A stretch of DNA of 64,000 nucleotides from Bradyrhizobium erythrophlei (GTDB lineage: Bacteria > Pseudomonadota > Alphaproteobacteria > Rhizobiales > Xanthobacteraceae), in the NCBI RefSeq assembly GCF_900129505.1, contig NZ_LT670818.1:5241001-5305000 (forward strand), in the 5' to 3' direction. The notes under the pieces are model-generated. The model did not search any database. It was not told the DNA's origin and saw only the letters and a list, made by a program, of their open reading frames with translations. Position 1 is the first letter of the stretch, and the number at the start of each line of letters is the position of its first letter. A program made the position numbers and the translations under genes. Shown piece by piece: positions 28,011-36,029 of the stretch.

Positions 28011-28160
28011 TCTAGCTGCGCAGCGGCGCGTGGCAGTTGATCGTAGCCCGCCGCTCAGTGCTGCGCGGCGGGTCACGGTCGCCGGCGTGCGCAAGCAAGA
28101 CTTCGACTCCAAGTCTGTCTGCGATTCGCCATCGTGCAATCTATTGAACGGAGGATGACC

Positions 28161-28907
28161 GTGAGCCAGACCAAGAAAGCTAAACAATTTGCCGCCCTTC
28201 ACGTCAAAGGGACGCCAGTGATACTTTACAACGCGTGGGATGCAGGCAGTGCAAAAACGATCGTCGATGCCGGCGCGACGGCGATCGCGACCAGCAGTTG
28301 GTCTGTCGCCAGTGCGCAGGGATATGAGGACGGCGAGGACCTTCCGCTTCCTCTTGCCGAGCAGATCGTCGAGCGGATCGCGGCGGCAGTTGACGTGCCT
28401 GTGACCGTGGACTTCGAAGGCGGGTATAGCGACGATGATCGCAAGCTGGCCTCGAACATTTCCAGGCTTCTCGATCTTGGAATCATCGGGATCAATTTCG
28501 AGGACCGCGTGGTCAAGGGCAGTGGGCTCTACGACATTGTTCGACAGGCGAAACGGATCGCAGCGATTCGCCATGCTGCCGAGCGGAAGGGCGTTCCTCT
28601 CTTTATCAATGCACGGACCGATGTGTTCTTAGGTAACAGCGGCGATGTCGACGAAGCCCTGGAGAGAGCGAAGGCATACGCGTCGGCCGGCGCGTCCGGC
28701 TTCTTCATTCCCGGGCTGACCGAGGCCGACCATATCCGTCGGATTGCTGAGGAAGCGACGCTGCCGGTCAACGTCATGGTCATGGAAGGCGTCCCATCGA
28801 ATGACAAGCTCGCGAAACTGGGTGTTGCCCGCGTGAGCTACGGGCCGATTCCGTTCATCGAGACGATGGAAGCCCTCCAGAAGAAGGCGGGCAAGCTCTT
28901 TTCGTAA
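28161..28907 (+). CDS. isocitrate lyase / PEP phosphonomutase-family protein
   Basis: This 248-residue TIM-barrel enzyme (PEP_mutase/ICL superfamily) has LYNAWDAGSAKTIVDAGATA at the N-terminus, the metal-site segment TVDFEGGY, GINFEDRV, INARTDVFL and FFIPGLTEADHI. The family cleaves or forms C-C or P-C bonds of oxaloacetate-like acids. The short form without KKCGH is a lyase or hydrolase rather than an isocitrate lyase, and the true substrate is unknown. I chose the GTG at 28161 because GGAGG lies six bases upstream; earlier in-frame starts are at 28134 and 28155. Expression is expected from the operator-flanked promoter at 27943-28010. Confidence 0.85.
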   Translation: MSQTKKAKQFAALHVKGTPVILYNAWDAGSAKTIVDAGATAIATSSWSVASAQGYEDGEDLPLPLAEQIVERIAAAVDVPVTVDFEGGYSDDDRKLASNISRLLDLGIIGINFEDRVVKGSGLYDIVRQAKRIAAIRHAAERKGVPLFINARTDVFLGNSGDVDEALERAKAYASAGASGFFIPGLTEADHIRRIAEEATLPVNVMVMEGVPSNDKLAKLGVARVSYGPIPFIETMEALQKKAGKLFS

Positions 28908-29062
28908 TGTGCCCGCAACGCCTGGAGGACGGCCAATCCTGCGACGCCCTTGCAAGGATTGTGAGTAAACTTGCGCCGCGAAGGATACGCCAATTCCGCG
29001 GCGCCGTTTGCCCAGATATCCTCATCTTCGTCTCGTGGACGTGGACCAGGACGCTTTCTATA

Positions 29063-29093
29063 GGGCCGTTTGAGCACGCAACGGCCCCCTTTT
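29063..29093 (+). terminator. Rho-independent-like terminator
   Basis: GGGCCGTT and AACGGCCC form a perfect 8-bp stem with a 9-base loop, followed by cctttt. It lies 156 bases after the PEP-mutase-family gene and would separate it from the zinc-finger gene. Confidence 0.6.
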
Positions 29094-29169
29094 ACGACGG
29101 CATGACAAGTCGTCGGTAACACGACACGGTGGGCGTTCGCCCGCTGGATCGAACGGACGCGGAGCGGCA

Positions 29170-29523
29170 ATGAGCCACGTATCAGAAGGCATTGACCCTC
29201 ACGCCGTTCCAAGTGAAACGGGATGTGTCGAGTGTCTTGCTGCTGGCCAATGGTGGCTCCATCTGCGGCGCTGCGCCAAATGCGGCCACATCGGCTGTTG
29301 CGATACGTCGCCAAACCAGTACGCCACTGCGCACTTTCGCGAGACTGGCCACTTTATGATAACAAGCTTCGAGCCTGGTGAGGACTGGTTCTGGAATTAT
29401 GGAACCGGAAAGCCGTTCTACGGCCCCAGGCTGGCGCCGCCGCGATCTCGACCCCTCGACCAGCCTTCGCCTGGACCAAAGGGGCGCGTCCCTGCGGACT
29501 GGGAACATCACCTCAACGAATGA
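29170..29523 (+). CDS. UBP-type zinc-finger protein
   Basis: This 117-residue protein is almost wholly one ZnF-UBP domain. Cys pairs in CVEC and CAKCGHIGCC and His residues in ATAHFRETGH can bind two or three zinc ions; the tail is Pro-rich. In eukaryotes the domain binds the ubiquitin C-terminus. Bacterial stand-alone copies are common in rhizobia, often beside redox genes, and have no established role. It precedes the DUF1993 gene by 60 bases on the same strand. Confidence 0.85.
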   Translation: MSHVSEGIDPHAVPSETGCVECLAAGQWWLHLRRCAKCGHIGCCDTSPNQYATAHFRETGHFMITSFEPGEDWFWNYGTGKPFYGPRLAPPRSRPLDQPSPGPKGRVPADWEHHLNE

Positions 29524-29584
29524 GCATCCGGTTTATAACGACGGCAGCACGCCACTAGCGCAAAGTCTACCGAAGGGAGATCCC

Positions 29585-30091
29585 ATGTATTATCAAGTCG
29601 TTTCGCAGTGCGTCCAGTCCTTGAAGACTGTAGAGGTCTTGCTCGACAAGGCCGACCAATTTGCATCTGCCAAGCAGTTTGACGTCCGTGTGCTGTTGAA
29701 CGGTCGTCTCGCGCCCGACATGAAGCCCTTGATCTACCAGGTGCAGAGCGCTTGCGACTATGTCAAAGCCGCCGCCGCCTGGCTTTCGGGGCAGACGCCT
29801 CCAAAGCACGAGGACAATGAGCAGACCCTCGAAGAGCTGCGCGCTCGCATTCGGAAAACTGTCGATTTCGCCGAAACCGTAGGCAAGGCACAATACGAAG
29901 GTGCACAAGACCGCAAAATCAGCCTTTCGTGGGTTCCCGGGAAGGTCATCGGCGGCGAAGATTATCTGCTTCAGATGACGATTCCGAACGTCTACTTCCA
30001 CATTGCGATGACGTACGCGGTCCTCCGCAACGGCGGCGTCGACGTCGGCAAGATGGACTTCCTTGGGCCAATGAATTTTGTCCAAGCCTGA
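29585..30091 (+). CDS. DUF1993 domain protein
   Basis: This 168-residue protein matches DUF1993: MYYQVVSQCVQSLKTVEVLL at the start, RLAPDMKPLIYQVQSACDY, and the C-terminal helix PNVYFHIAMTYAVLRNGGVDV with GKMDFLG. It belongs to the DinB-like four-helix-bundle superfamily. The function is unknown, but DinB-like proteins often handle thiol-dependent or metal-dependent chemistry. The ATG at 29585 has GGGAG upstream. It lies between the zinc-finger gene and the AlkB-like gene, likely in one transcript. Confidence 0.85.
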   Translation: MYYQVVSQCVQSLKTVEVLLDKADQFASAKQFDVRVLLNGRLAPDMKPLIYQVQSACDYVKAAAAWLSGQTPPKHEDNEQTLEELRARIRKTVDFAETVGKAQYEGAQDRKISLSWVPGKVIGGEDYLLQMTIPNVYFHIAMTYAVLRNGGVDVGKMDFLGPMNFVQA

Positions 30092-30181
30092 CGAGACAGG
30101 CATTCTTTTCTTGCCCGGACCCGCTCGGCACCGGTTGGTGGCATGGTTGCTCGGGGGCGGGCCGCCCGTTCACCAGGTTCG

Positions 30182-30814
30182 ATGCCCGTGAAACGCGCTT
30201 CAGCGAAGAAGCACACCAGCAATCCTATTAGCGGTATGGGCGACCTGTTCGGGGAGCCTGAGCTACCTGCCGGTTTCCGCTATATCCCGGATGTTATATC
30301 GACCGCCGACGAAAAGAGCCTCGTCCAGCGATTCGAAAAACTGCCTCTGAAGCCCTTCGAATTTCACGGGCATCAGGGCAATCGCCGCATATACACCTTT
30401 GGGCACGGGTATGTGTTCGCAGGCCAGGAGCCACGCGCCGATGCGAGCATTCCCGATTACCTTCTGCCGCTCACCGACGTTGCAAGCCAGATCAGTGGCG
30501 TGCCGGCCGACGCGTTTGAACAACTCATGGTGACGGAGTATGCGCCGGGCGCTGGAATCGGCTGGCACCGCGACCGACCGTCGTATGAAGATATCGTCGC
30601 AGTATCGTTTCTCGCGCCTTGCACCTTACGGCTGCGTCGGAGGGTGGAGGAGGGCTGGGAGCGCCGGTCCGCGCATGTCGAGCCACGATCGGTGTATTTG
30701 CTCCATGGCCCGGTGCGGAACAGCTGGCAGCACAGCATCGCGCCGATGGACGCTCTGCGTTTCTCCGTGACCTTGCGTACATTTCGCCCTGGCCGAAGCT
30801 CCTCGAGCGATTAG
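30182..30814 (+). CDS. AlkB-like 2-oxoglutarate/Fe(II) dioxygenase
   Basis: About 210 residues with the AlkB fold. PAGFRYIPDVIS starts the domain. The iron ligands are His and Asp in IGWHRDRP and a His in WQHSIAP, and the 2-oxoglutarate-binding Arg is in LRFSVTLRTF. The VTEYAPGAGIGWH segment is typical of AlkB proteins that repair alkylated nucleic acids by oxidative demethylation. The ATG at 30182 gives a basic N-terminus; an ATG at 30143 would add thirteen residues. An alkylation-repair enzyme fits an electrophile-stress setting. Confidence 0.87.
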   Translation: MPVKRASAKKHTSNPISGMGDLFGEPELPAGFRYIPDVISTADEKSLVQRFEKLPLKPFEFHGHQGNRRIYTFGHGYVFAGQEPRADASIPDYLLPLTDVASQISGVPADAFEQLMVTEYAPGAGIGWHRDRPSYEDIVAVSFLAPCTLRLRRRVEEGWERRSAHVEPRSVYLLHGPVRNSWQHSIAPMDALRFSVTLRTFRPGRSSSSD

Positions 30815-30941
30815 CGTTCCACCATTGCGGTTGTCAGATCGGCGAATAGATGGGCGAAGTGATCAGACAAAACGTCCGCGGCGATGGTGAGGTCGCTTCA
30901 GCCCGAAGCCGGGATCATGACAGCGCGATTTCGCGCGATCA

Positions 30942-31478
30942 TCAGGCGACTGCGAATGTGGGCCCGGTAAGCCCGGCAGTCGCCTGATCGAACGCAGAGA
31001 TGTCGCCATAGGCGCGCGCAAGAATCAAGCCTCCTTCCAAGGCCGCCATCACATGGAACGCCCGGGCCACAGCATCCGCTCCGCCAATTCTGCTCGAAAG
31101 GTCATCGATGCAGCGTCGAAAGAACATCTCGATTTCCTGCACGATCTCAGGCGGTAGACCGCCCGCTTGAGCGCCAAGCATGCCGCCTAGACACATCCGG
31201 CCATCCCGTTCGATCGCGCTGCGAAACGCGGATCGATAGATCACAATCACCTCGTCGCCGCTCTCATCATGCCGCCGCGCGACCAGTTCGAAGAAGCGAT
31301 CCCCGTACCGGCGCGCGACCGCAGCGGCCATTCCCGCCTTGGTCGGGAAATGGTGGTGGACACTGGCGCTCTTGATGCCGATCTCGGCTGCAAGATCGCG
31401 GAAGCTGAACCCCCGGTAGCCCGCTTCGCGGATGCGAGCCTCGGCCAGGTCCATCAGGCGCTCTGCCGTTTCGTTCAT
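30942..31478 (-). CDS. TetR-family regulator of the CTATCGATAG regulon, paralogue 1
   Basis: This 178-residue TetR protein has the DNA-binding region GYRGFSFRDLAAEIGIKSAS then VHHHFPTKAGMAAAV (residues 20-55) and a helical ligand domain with RMCLGGMLGAQAGGLPPEI. Its recognition helix is almost the same as that of the second TetR at 39268 (VGVKSSSVHYHFPTK), so both should bind the same palindrome. The gene diverges from the hydrolase at 31574, and the intergenic region 31493-31557 carries two operator copies, implying autorepression. Confidence 0.9.
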   Translation of the reverse strand: MNETAERLMDLAEARIREAGYRGFSFRDLAAEIGIKSASVHHHFPTKAGMAAAVARRYGDRFFELVARRHDESGDEVIVIYRSAFRSAIERDGRMCLGGMLGAQAGGLPPEIVQEIEMFFRRCIDDLSSRIGGADAVARAFHVMAALEGGLILARAYGDISAFDQATAGLTGPTFAVA

Positions 31479-31492
31479 CGCATTTCCTATCT

Positions 31493-31557
31493 CTACTGAT
31501 AGATAGACGTTGACGGCGGAGATTTCCAGAGTTATCCCGTGCTCTACCTATCGATAG
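31493..31557. promoter_or_regulatory. divergent promoter region with two operators
   Basis: CTACTGATAGATAG (31493-31506) and CTACCTATCGATAG (31544-31557) bracket TTGACG at 31510-31515, a 17-base spacer and TATCCC at 31533-31538. It reads towards the hydrolase at 31574; the TetR gene at 31478 lies on the other side. The segment tttccagagtta between the boxes is shared with the promoter at 38097-38176. Confidence 0.78.
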
Positions 31558-31573
31558 AGCAGAGTAGGGCCTC

Positions 31574-32434
31574 ATGAGCAACGAACAGGATACGCCGGTC
31601 GTTCGCCACGTCGACACGCCGTCAGGCCGAATCGGTTACGTGGAAGTGGGATCAGGACCTGCCGCTCTCTTCGTCCACGGCGTGCTGCTGAACAAGCACA
31701 TGTGGCGCCACCAGATCGGCGCGCTTTCAGATTTGCGGCGCTGCATCGCGGTCGATCTGCTTGCGCACGGCGACACGGAGATTGCAGCGGCTCAGGATGT
31801 GTCTGTGACCGCCAACGCGAAGATGCTGAAGGAAGTGCTCGACGCGCTGCATATAGATCAGGTCGATCTGATCGGAAACGATAGCGGCGGCGGAATTTGT
31901 CAGATCTTCGCCGCGCTCAACCCGGATCGCGTCCGGACGCTGACGCTCACCAACTGCGATACCCATGACAACTGGCCGCCCGAAGCGTTCAAACCTTTCG
32001 TGGAAATGGTGGCTGCCGGCGGGCTGAGCAAAACCCTCAACGCAATGCTCGGCGACAAATCGATCTATCGCTCGCCGGGTGCGCTTGGCCCAGCCTACGA
32101 GCACCCCGAAGCCGTCAGGGATGAAGATATCGAAATCTACCTCCGGCCACACCTGCGCAACGAGCAGCGTACCCACGATCTGGAGCGCTTCGTCGGCGCA
32201 TTCGACAATAGGCACACTTTGGCCATCGAGCCCCAATTGCGCCAGCTCAAGGCTCCGACACTGATCGTATGGGCCACGGATGATGTCTATTTCCCGGTGA
32301 AATGGGCGCACTGGCTGGCCGAGGCGATCCCAGGAGCGAAGCCGCCCGTCGAGCTGTCCGGAGCACGGCTTTTCTTTCCCGAGGAGCGGGCGGACGCGCT
32401 CAATCAGTTGCTGCGCGGCCATTGGGCCGGCTGA
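31574..32434 (+). CDS. alpha/beta hydrolase with Asp at the nucleophile elbow
   Basis: This 286-residue alpha/beta-hydrolase has the oxyanion loop FVHGVLLNKHMW and the elbow IGNDSGGG, where Asp103 occupies the nucleophile position (Ser104 is next to it), followed by the acid region PTLIVWATDDVYFPV. The usual C-terminal catalytic His is not evident: the equivalent segment reads SGARLFFPEERADAL. The protein may therefore hydrolyse poorly, use another base, or act on an unusual substrate. It heads a two-gene unit with the flavoprotein at 32498 and is controlled by the operator pair at 31493-31557. Confidence 0.85.
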   Translation: MSNEQDTPVVRHVDTPSGRIGYVEVGSGPAALFVHGVLLNKHMWRHQIGALSDLRRCIAVDLLAHGDTEIAAAQDVSVTANAKMLKEVLDALHIDQVDLIGNDSGGGICQIFAALNPDRVRTLTLTNCDTHDNWPPEAFKPFVEMVAAGGLSKTLNAMLGDKSIYRSPGALGPAYEHPEAVRDEDIEIYLRPHLRNEQRTHDLERFVGAFDNRHTLAIEPQLRQLKAPTLIVWATDDVYFPVKWAHWLAEAIPGAKPPVELSGARLFFPEERADALNQLLRGHWAG

Positions 32435-32497
32435 CCAATCTGACCCGCACGATTCAGCGTCGCACAAACCGAAATCCCCATCAGCGAGGCACTTGGT

Positions 32498-34132
32498 ATG
32501 CTGCTGGACGACCGCATGGCTCAAATCGTTCCGACGCTGACTCCGGCTCAAATACAGTTCGCTCTTCGTTTCGCGAGCGGTCCTGAGCGGCGTTTTGCAC
32601 CGGACGAAAAGCTTCTCGATGTCGGCGATCGGGACATGGCCGTGTGGCTGGTCGTCGAGGGGGGCATCGTTGCGAGCCGACGGGATGGTCTGGGCCGGGA
32701 GGGGATATTTGCCACCGGCGGACCGGGTCAGTTCAGCGGAGAAGTAAGCGATCTTGCCGGGCATGCCTCCTTGGCCATGGTCTGCGCGGGACCGGACGGG
32801 TGCACAGCCTATCCGTTCGATCTCCCTCACCTTCGAGCTCTGCTCATCAGCAGCGCGGACATCGGTGAACTGATGATGCGAGCCTTTATCCTGCGGCGCG
32901 CCGCGCTGTTGGAGGGGGACAGCGTTGGCTCGGTCATCCTTGCAGAAGCGGGATCGCCGGCGACGGTTCGCCTTCGGGGCCTGCTTACCCGGAACAGCTA
33001 CCCGCACTCGCTGATCGATGCAGGTGGTACTGAAGGTAAAGCCCTTGTCGAGCGCCTCGGCGTGCAGGCGGCCGATTTGCCGATCCTGATCTGCCCGAAC
33101 GGGACGGTGCTGCGGCGGCCCAGCGATACTGAGGCGGGAGTAGGGCTGGGAATCGTTCCCGATATTAAGCCTGGAACGACGTACGACGTGATCGTCGTTG
33201 GCGCGGGCCCGGCAGGCCTCGCTGTTGCCGTGTATGCGGCATCGGAGGGGCTCTCCGTTCTGGTTGTCGATAGCCGCTCGTTCGGTGGCCAAGCGGGCGC
33301 CTCCTCGAGGATCGAGAACTATCCGGGATTTCCGACCGGCATTTCCGGCCAGGCGCTTACGGCGCGCGCATTTCTTCAAGCTCAGAAATTCGGTGCTCAA
33401 TTTGCAGTCCCAGTCTCGGTCGTCGAACTCGATTGCTCGCAGCCACCGTTGCACCGCGTGGCACTCGACAATGGCGTTTCAATTTATGGACGGACGGTTG
33501 TGATCGCGTCGGGCGCGCGTTACCGGCGGCCAGAGATCGAAAACCTCGACCGCTTCGAGGCAACCAGCGTCTCGTGCTGGGCGACGACGATCGAGGCGGC
33601 CCTGTGCGAGGGCCGCGATATCGTTCTCGTCGGAGGAGGCAATTCTGCGGGGCAGGCGGCTGTCTTCCTCGCCGCGCACGCGCGCCAGGTACATCTGGCT
33701 GTCCGCTCATCGGGCCTCGATGCCTCCATGTCCCGCTACCTGATCGACAGGATCAAGGCGACGCCCAACATCGACTTGCGGGTCCGCACCGCCGTCACCG
33801 GATTGTCGGGTACGGCAGATGGTACACTGGAAAGCATCGACATGACCTGCCGTGAGAGCGGCGACAGTCGCCGGGTCGACGCACGGCACATGTTCTTGTT
33901 CATCGGTGCCGATCCCAACACGCAGTGGCTCGATCGGCGTATCACCCTGGACAACAAGGGCTTCGTCGCCACCGGTAGCGATCCGCAATTGCCGTTGGCA
34001 ACCAGCAGCCCCGGTGTTTTTGCGATCGGAGACGTGCGGCGCGGATCGGTGAAGCGCGTGGCGGCCGGCGTCGGCGAGGGTGCCGCGGCTGTGGCTCAGA
34101 TCCATGCCTACCTCGCCACCCTTCATTCGTAG
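32498..34132 (+). CDS. cNMP-binding domain fused to a thioredoxin-reductase-like flavoprotein
   Basis: This 544-residue protein has an N-terminal cyclic-nucleotide-binding-like beta-roll (about residues 10-130; FASGPERRFAPDEKLLDVGD, GGPGQFSGEVSDLAG), a thioredoxin-like linker (about 140-215; LIDAGGTEGKALVERLGV, ILICPNGTVLRRPS), then FAD-binding VVGAGPAGLAVAVYA and NAD(P)-binding VLVGGGNSAGQAA domains, ending with SPGVFAIGDVR. The redox CxxC of thioredoxin reductase is missing: the site reads SCWATTIEA. So it is not a normal TrxR and may be an NAD(P)H oxidase or quinone reductase that reports to the cNMP domain. It follows the hydrolase by 63 bases. Confidence 0.87.
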   Translation: MLLDDRMAQIVPTLTPAQIQFALRFASGPERRFAPDEKLLDVGDRDMAVWLVVEGGIVASRRDGLGREGIFATGGPGQFSGEVSDLAGHASLAMVCAGPDGCTAYPFDLPHLRALLISSADIGELMMRAFILRRAALLEGDSVGSVILAEAGSPATVRLRGLLTRNSYPHSLIDAGGTEGKALVERLGVQAADLPILICPNGTVLRRPSDTEAGVGLGIVPDIKPGTTYDVIVVGAGPAGLAVAVYAASEGLSVLVVDSRSFGGQAGASSRIENYPGFPTGISGQALTARAFLQAQKFGAQFAVPVSVVELDCSQPPLHRVALDNGVSIYGRTVVIASGARYRRPEIENLDRFEATSVSCWATTIEAALCEGRDIVLVGGGNSAGQAAVFLAAHARQVHLAVRSSGLDASMSRYLIDRIKATPNIDLRVRTAVTGLSGTADGTLESIDMTCRESGDSRRVDARHMFLFIGADPNTQWLDRRITLDNKGFVATGSDPQLPLATSSPGVFAIGDVRRGSVKRVAAGVGEGAAAVAQIHAYLATLHS

Positions 34133-34318
34133 TCCATGGTGACTTAAGCGGATGGAGCGTCGGCGGCTTGTCGCAGGCAGGTGAGGCAGTCGAACTGCCT
34201 TTGGTCGGCGTACCCGGACCTCCTGCTCGACCTGCACATCGACCCCGCCACCTATGACGACGCTGCACGAAGCGCGGTGCCGGCAGGTCGGTGGCAAACA
34301 TATGCTGCGTGTCCCGCT

Positions 34319-35929
34319 CTAGGATGAGCGCGTTCCAGCCGCCCGGATGAGCCGCCAACTCGCCAGGCTTGCAAAAACTGCGACGACCGCGGCAACGGAG
34401 AGTGCAGCACCGAAGCCGGCTGCTACGCTGGCGTGCACCGTGCCTTGGAGGGCGATTCGAATCGGATCTGATAAAGCAGACAAAGCACCGCTCGCGTCGC
34501 CGCCCACGATCCGAAGGCTCAGGTCGTGCCAATCGATCCTCTGATCGAGCACGAGGGGCTTTCCAAGCCTTCGAAGGTTGGCCTCGGCCACGCCCGCGAG
34601 CACTGCGCCCAGCCCCGCGACACCGGCGATGATGCCAATGAACCGCGTCGTACTTGCCAATCCGGAGGCCATTCCGGCGCGCTCTGGCGGAACGGAGCTG
34701 ACTTGAGCTTTCGCCGTCTCGCTGTTGAGCAGGCCCGCGCCGGATCCCGTGATGAACATGCCGATCGCAGCCGTCCAATATGCGAGGTCCGCCAGCACGG
34801 CTGCTGCCGCGATCGCATTGCCAAGCGCGACCAATCCAAGACCAAAGCTCAGGATCGCACGGCTCGACATGCGCGTCGCGAGCCTGCCGCCCACGCTGGG
34901 ACCGATCAGCAGCGGCAATGCGAAAGGTATCATTGCGAGACCTGCGATCGCCGGCGAAAGAACAAACGCATCCTGGAGATAGAGCGGCAGGATCGTCATC
35001 ATGACCTGTGCCGCGGCCGCGTAACCCAGCATAGCGACGGCTGCTCCGGTGACGGTCGGATCGCGGAATATCGACAGGTCGATCATCGGGCGTGGGTGTT
35101 TGCGTTCGGCAAAAACGAACGCCACAAGCAGGACCGCGCCCACGGCTAATCTGATGATTGTCGGCGCACTCTCCCAGCCGATGCTATTTGCATCGATCAG
35201 AGCCCACACGACGCTGAAAAGACCGGCGCCAAAGAGGAGGATTCCCCGATAGTCCAAGCCTGACGCTTTCGGGTCGCGAGATTCCGCGACCGACGTCAGG
35301 GCGAGGACGATCAATCCGGCGCCCAACGGCAAATTGATGTAAAACGCCCATCGCCATCCCAGATAGGACGTAACGAGGCCGCCGAGGATCGGACCGAGAG
35401 GCGGCGCCATGCCCATTACGGTGCCCCAGATCGCGTAGACGCGGTCTCGTTCGTGAGGTTCGAATCCGTGTGCGACGACGGCCAGCGACGACGTCAGCTG
35501 GAGCGCGGCGCCGACCGCCTGCAATGCGCGCGCCCCGTTCAGCGTAGCGAGATTGGGTGCCGCACCGCAAAGAAAAGAGGCGAATGTGAAGATCGACAGC
35601 CCGATAAGCAGCATGCGCCGCCGCCCAAGACGGTCGGCCAAGGCGCCTGCTGGCATCAGCAGTGCTGCGAACGGAAGGATATACGCGCTGACGACCCATT
35701 CGACATCAGTGAATCCGCCGTGCAGGTCGCGCGCGATGGACGGCAGCGAGACCGCGACAATGTTGGTGTCGAGCATGATGAGGAAGGGCGCGCCGGCACA
35801 ACAAAGCAACATGCGCAGCTTCCGGCCAGAGAACCGAGCCGTCGGAGACGGTGGCATAGCGTCAGTCTGCGGCTGTCCCGCTGCATTACCGAGGATATTT
35901 TCGCCATTTCTGAGCACGAAACCATCCAT
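34319..35929 (-). CDS. MFS drug exporter, DHA2 (EmrB/QacA) family
   Basis: This 536-residue inner-membrane protein has about fourteen hydrophobic segments. Markers are LDTNIVAVSLPSIARDL in helix 1, the A-motif ADRLGRRRMLL and the antiporter motif C region GPILGGLVTSYLGWRW, all typical of drug/H+ antiporters with 14 helices. The first ATG (35929) gives a long polar N-terminus; the ATG at 35854 (MPPSPTARFSGRK) is also plausible. It lies 100 bases downstream of the OYE gene on the same strand, as the last gene of the SDR-OYE-MFS unit, and would export the toxic inducer or its products. Confidence 0.88.
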   Translation of the reverse strand: MDGFVLRNGENILGNAAGQPQTDAMPPSPTARFSGRKLRMLLCCAGAPFLIMLDTNIVAVSLPSIARDLHGGFTDVEWVVSAYILPFAALLMPAGALADRLGRRRMLLIGLSIFTFASFLCGAAPNLATLNGARALQAVGAALQLTSSLAVVAHGFEPHERDRVYAIWGTVMGMAPPLGPILGGLVTSYLGWRWAFYINLPLGAGLIVLALTSVAESRDPKASGLDYRGILLFGAGLFSVVWALIDANSIGWESAPTIIRLAVGAVLLVAFVFAERKHPRPMIDLSIFRDPTVTGAAVAMLGYAAAAQVMMTILPLYLQDAFVLSPAIAGLAMIPFALPLLIGPSVGGRLATRMSSRAILSFGLGLVALGNAIAAAAVLADLAYWTAAIGMFITGSGAGLLNSETAKAQVSSVPPERAGMASGLASTTRFIGIIAGVAGLGAVLAGVAEANLRRLGKPLVLDQRIDWHDLSLRIVGGDASGALSALSDPIRIALQGTVHASVAAGFGAALSVAAVVAVFASLASWRLIRAAGTRSS

Positions 35930-36029
35930 TCCGCTATTCCGCGACCTGCGCGATGAGCTCGGCTACGTAGATCAACTAGAAGAGGTCCTGCCGACACGCG
36001 GACGATCGGCAGGGCTTTCGAAAGCTCGA

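Noticed and set aside
31727..33454. 575-residue open frame on the minus strand
   Set aside because: It lies wholly antisense to the alpha/beta hydrolase and the cNMP-flavoprotein, both with clear motifs; it is a high-GC shadow frame with no recognisable domain.
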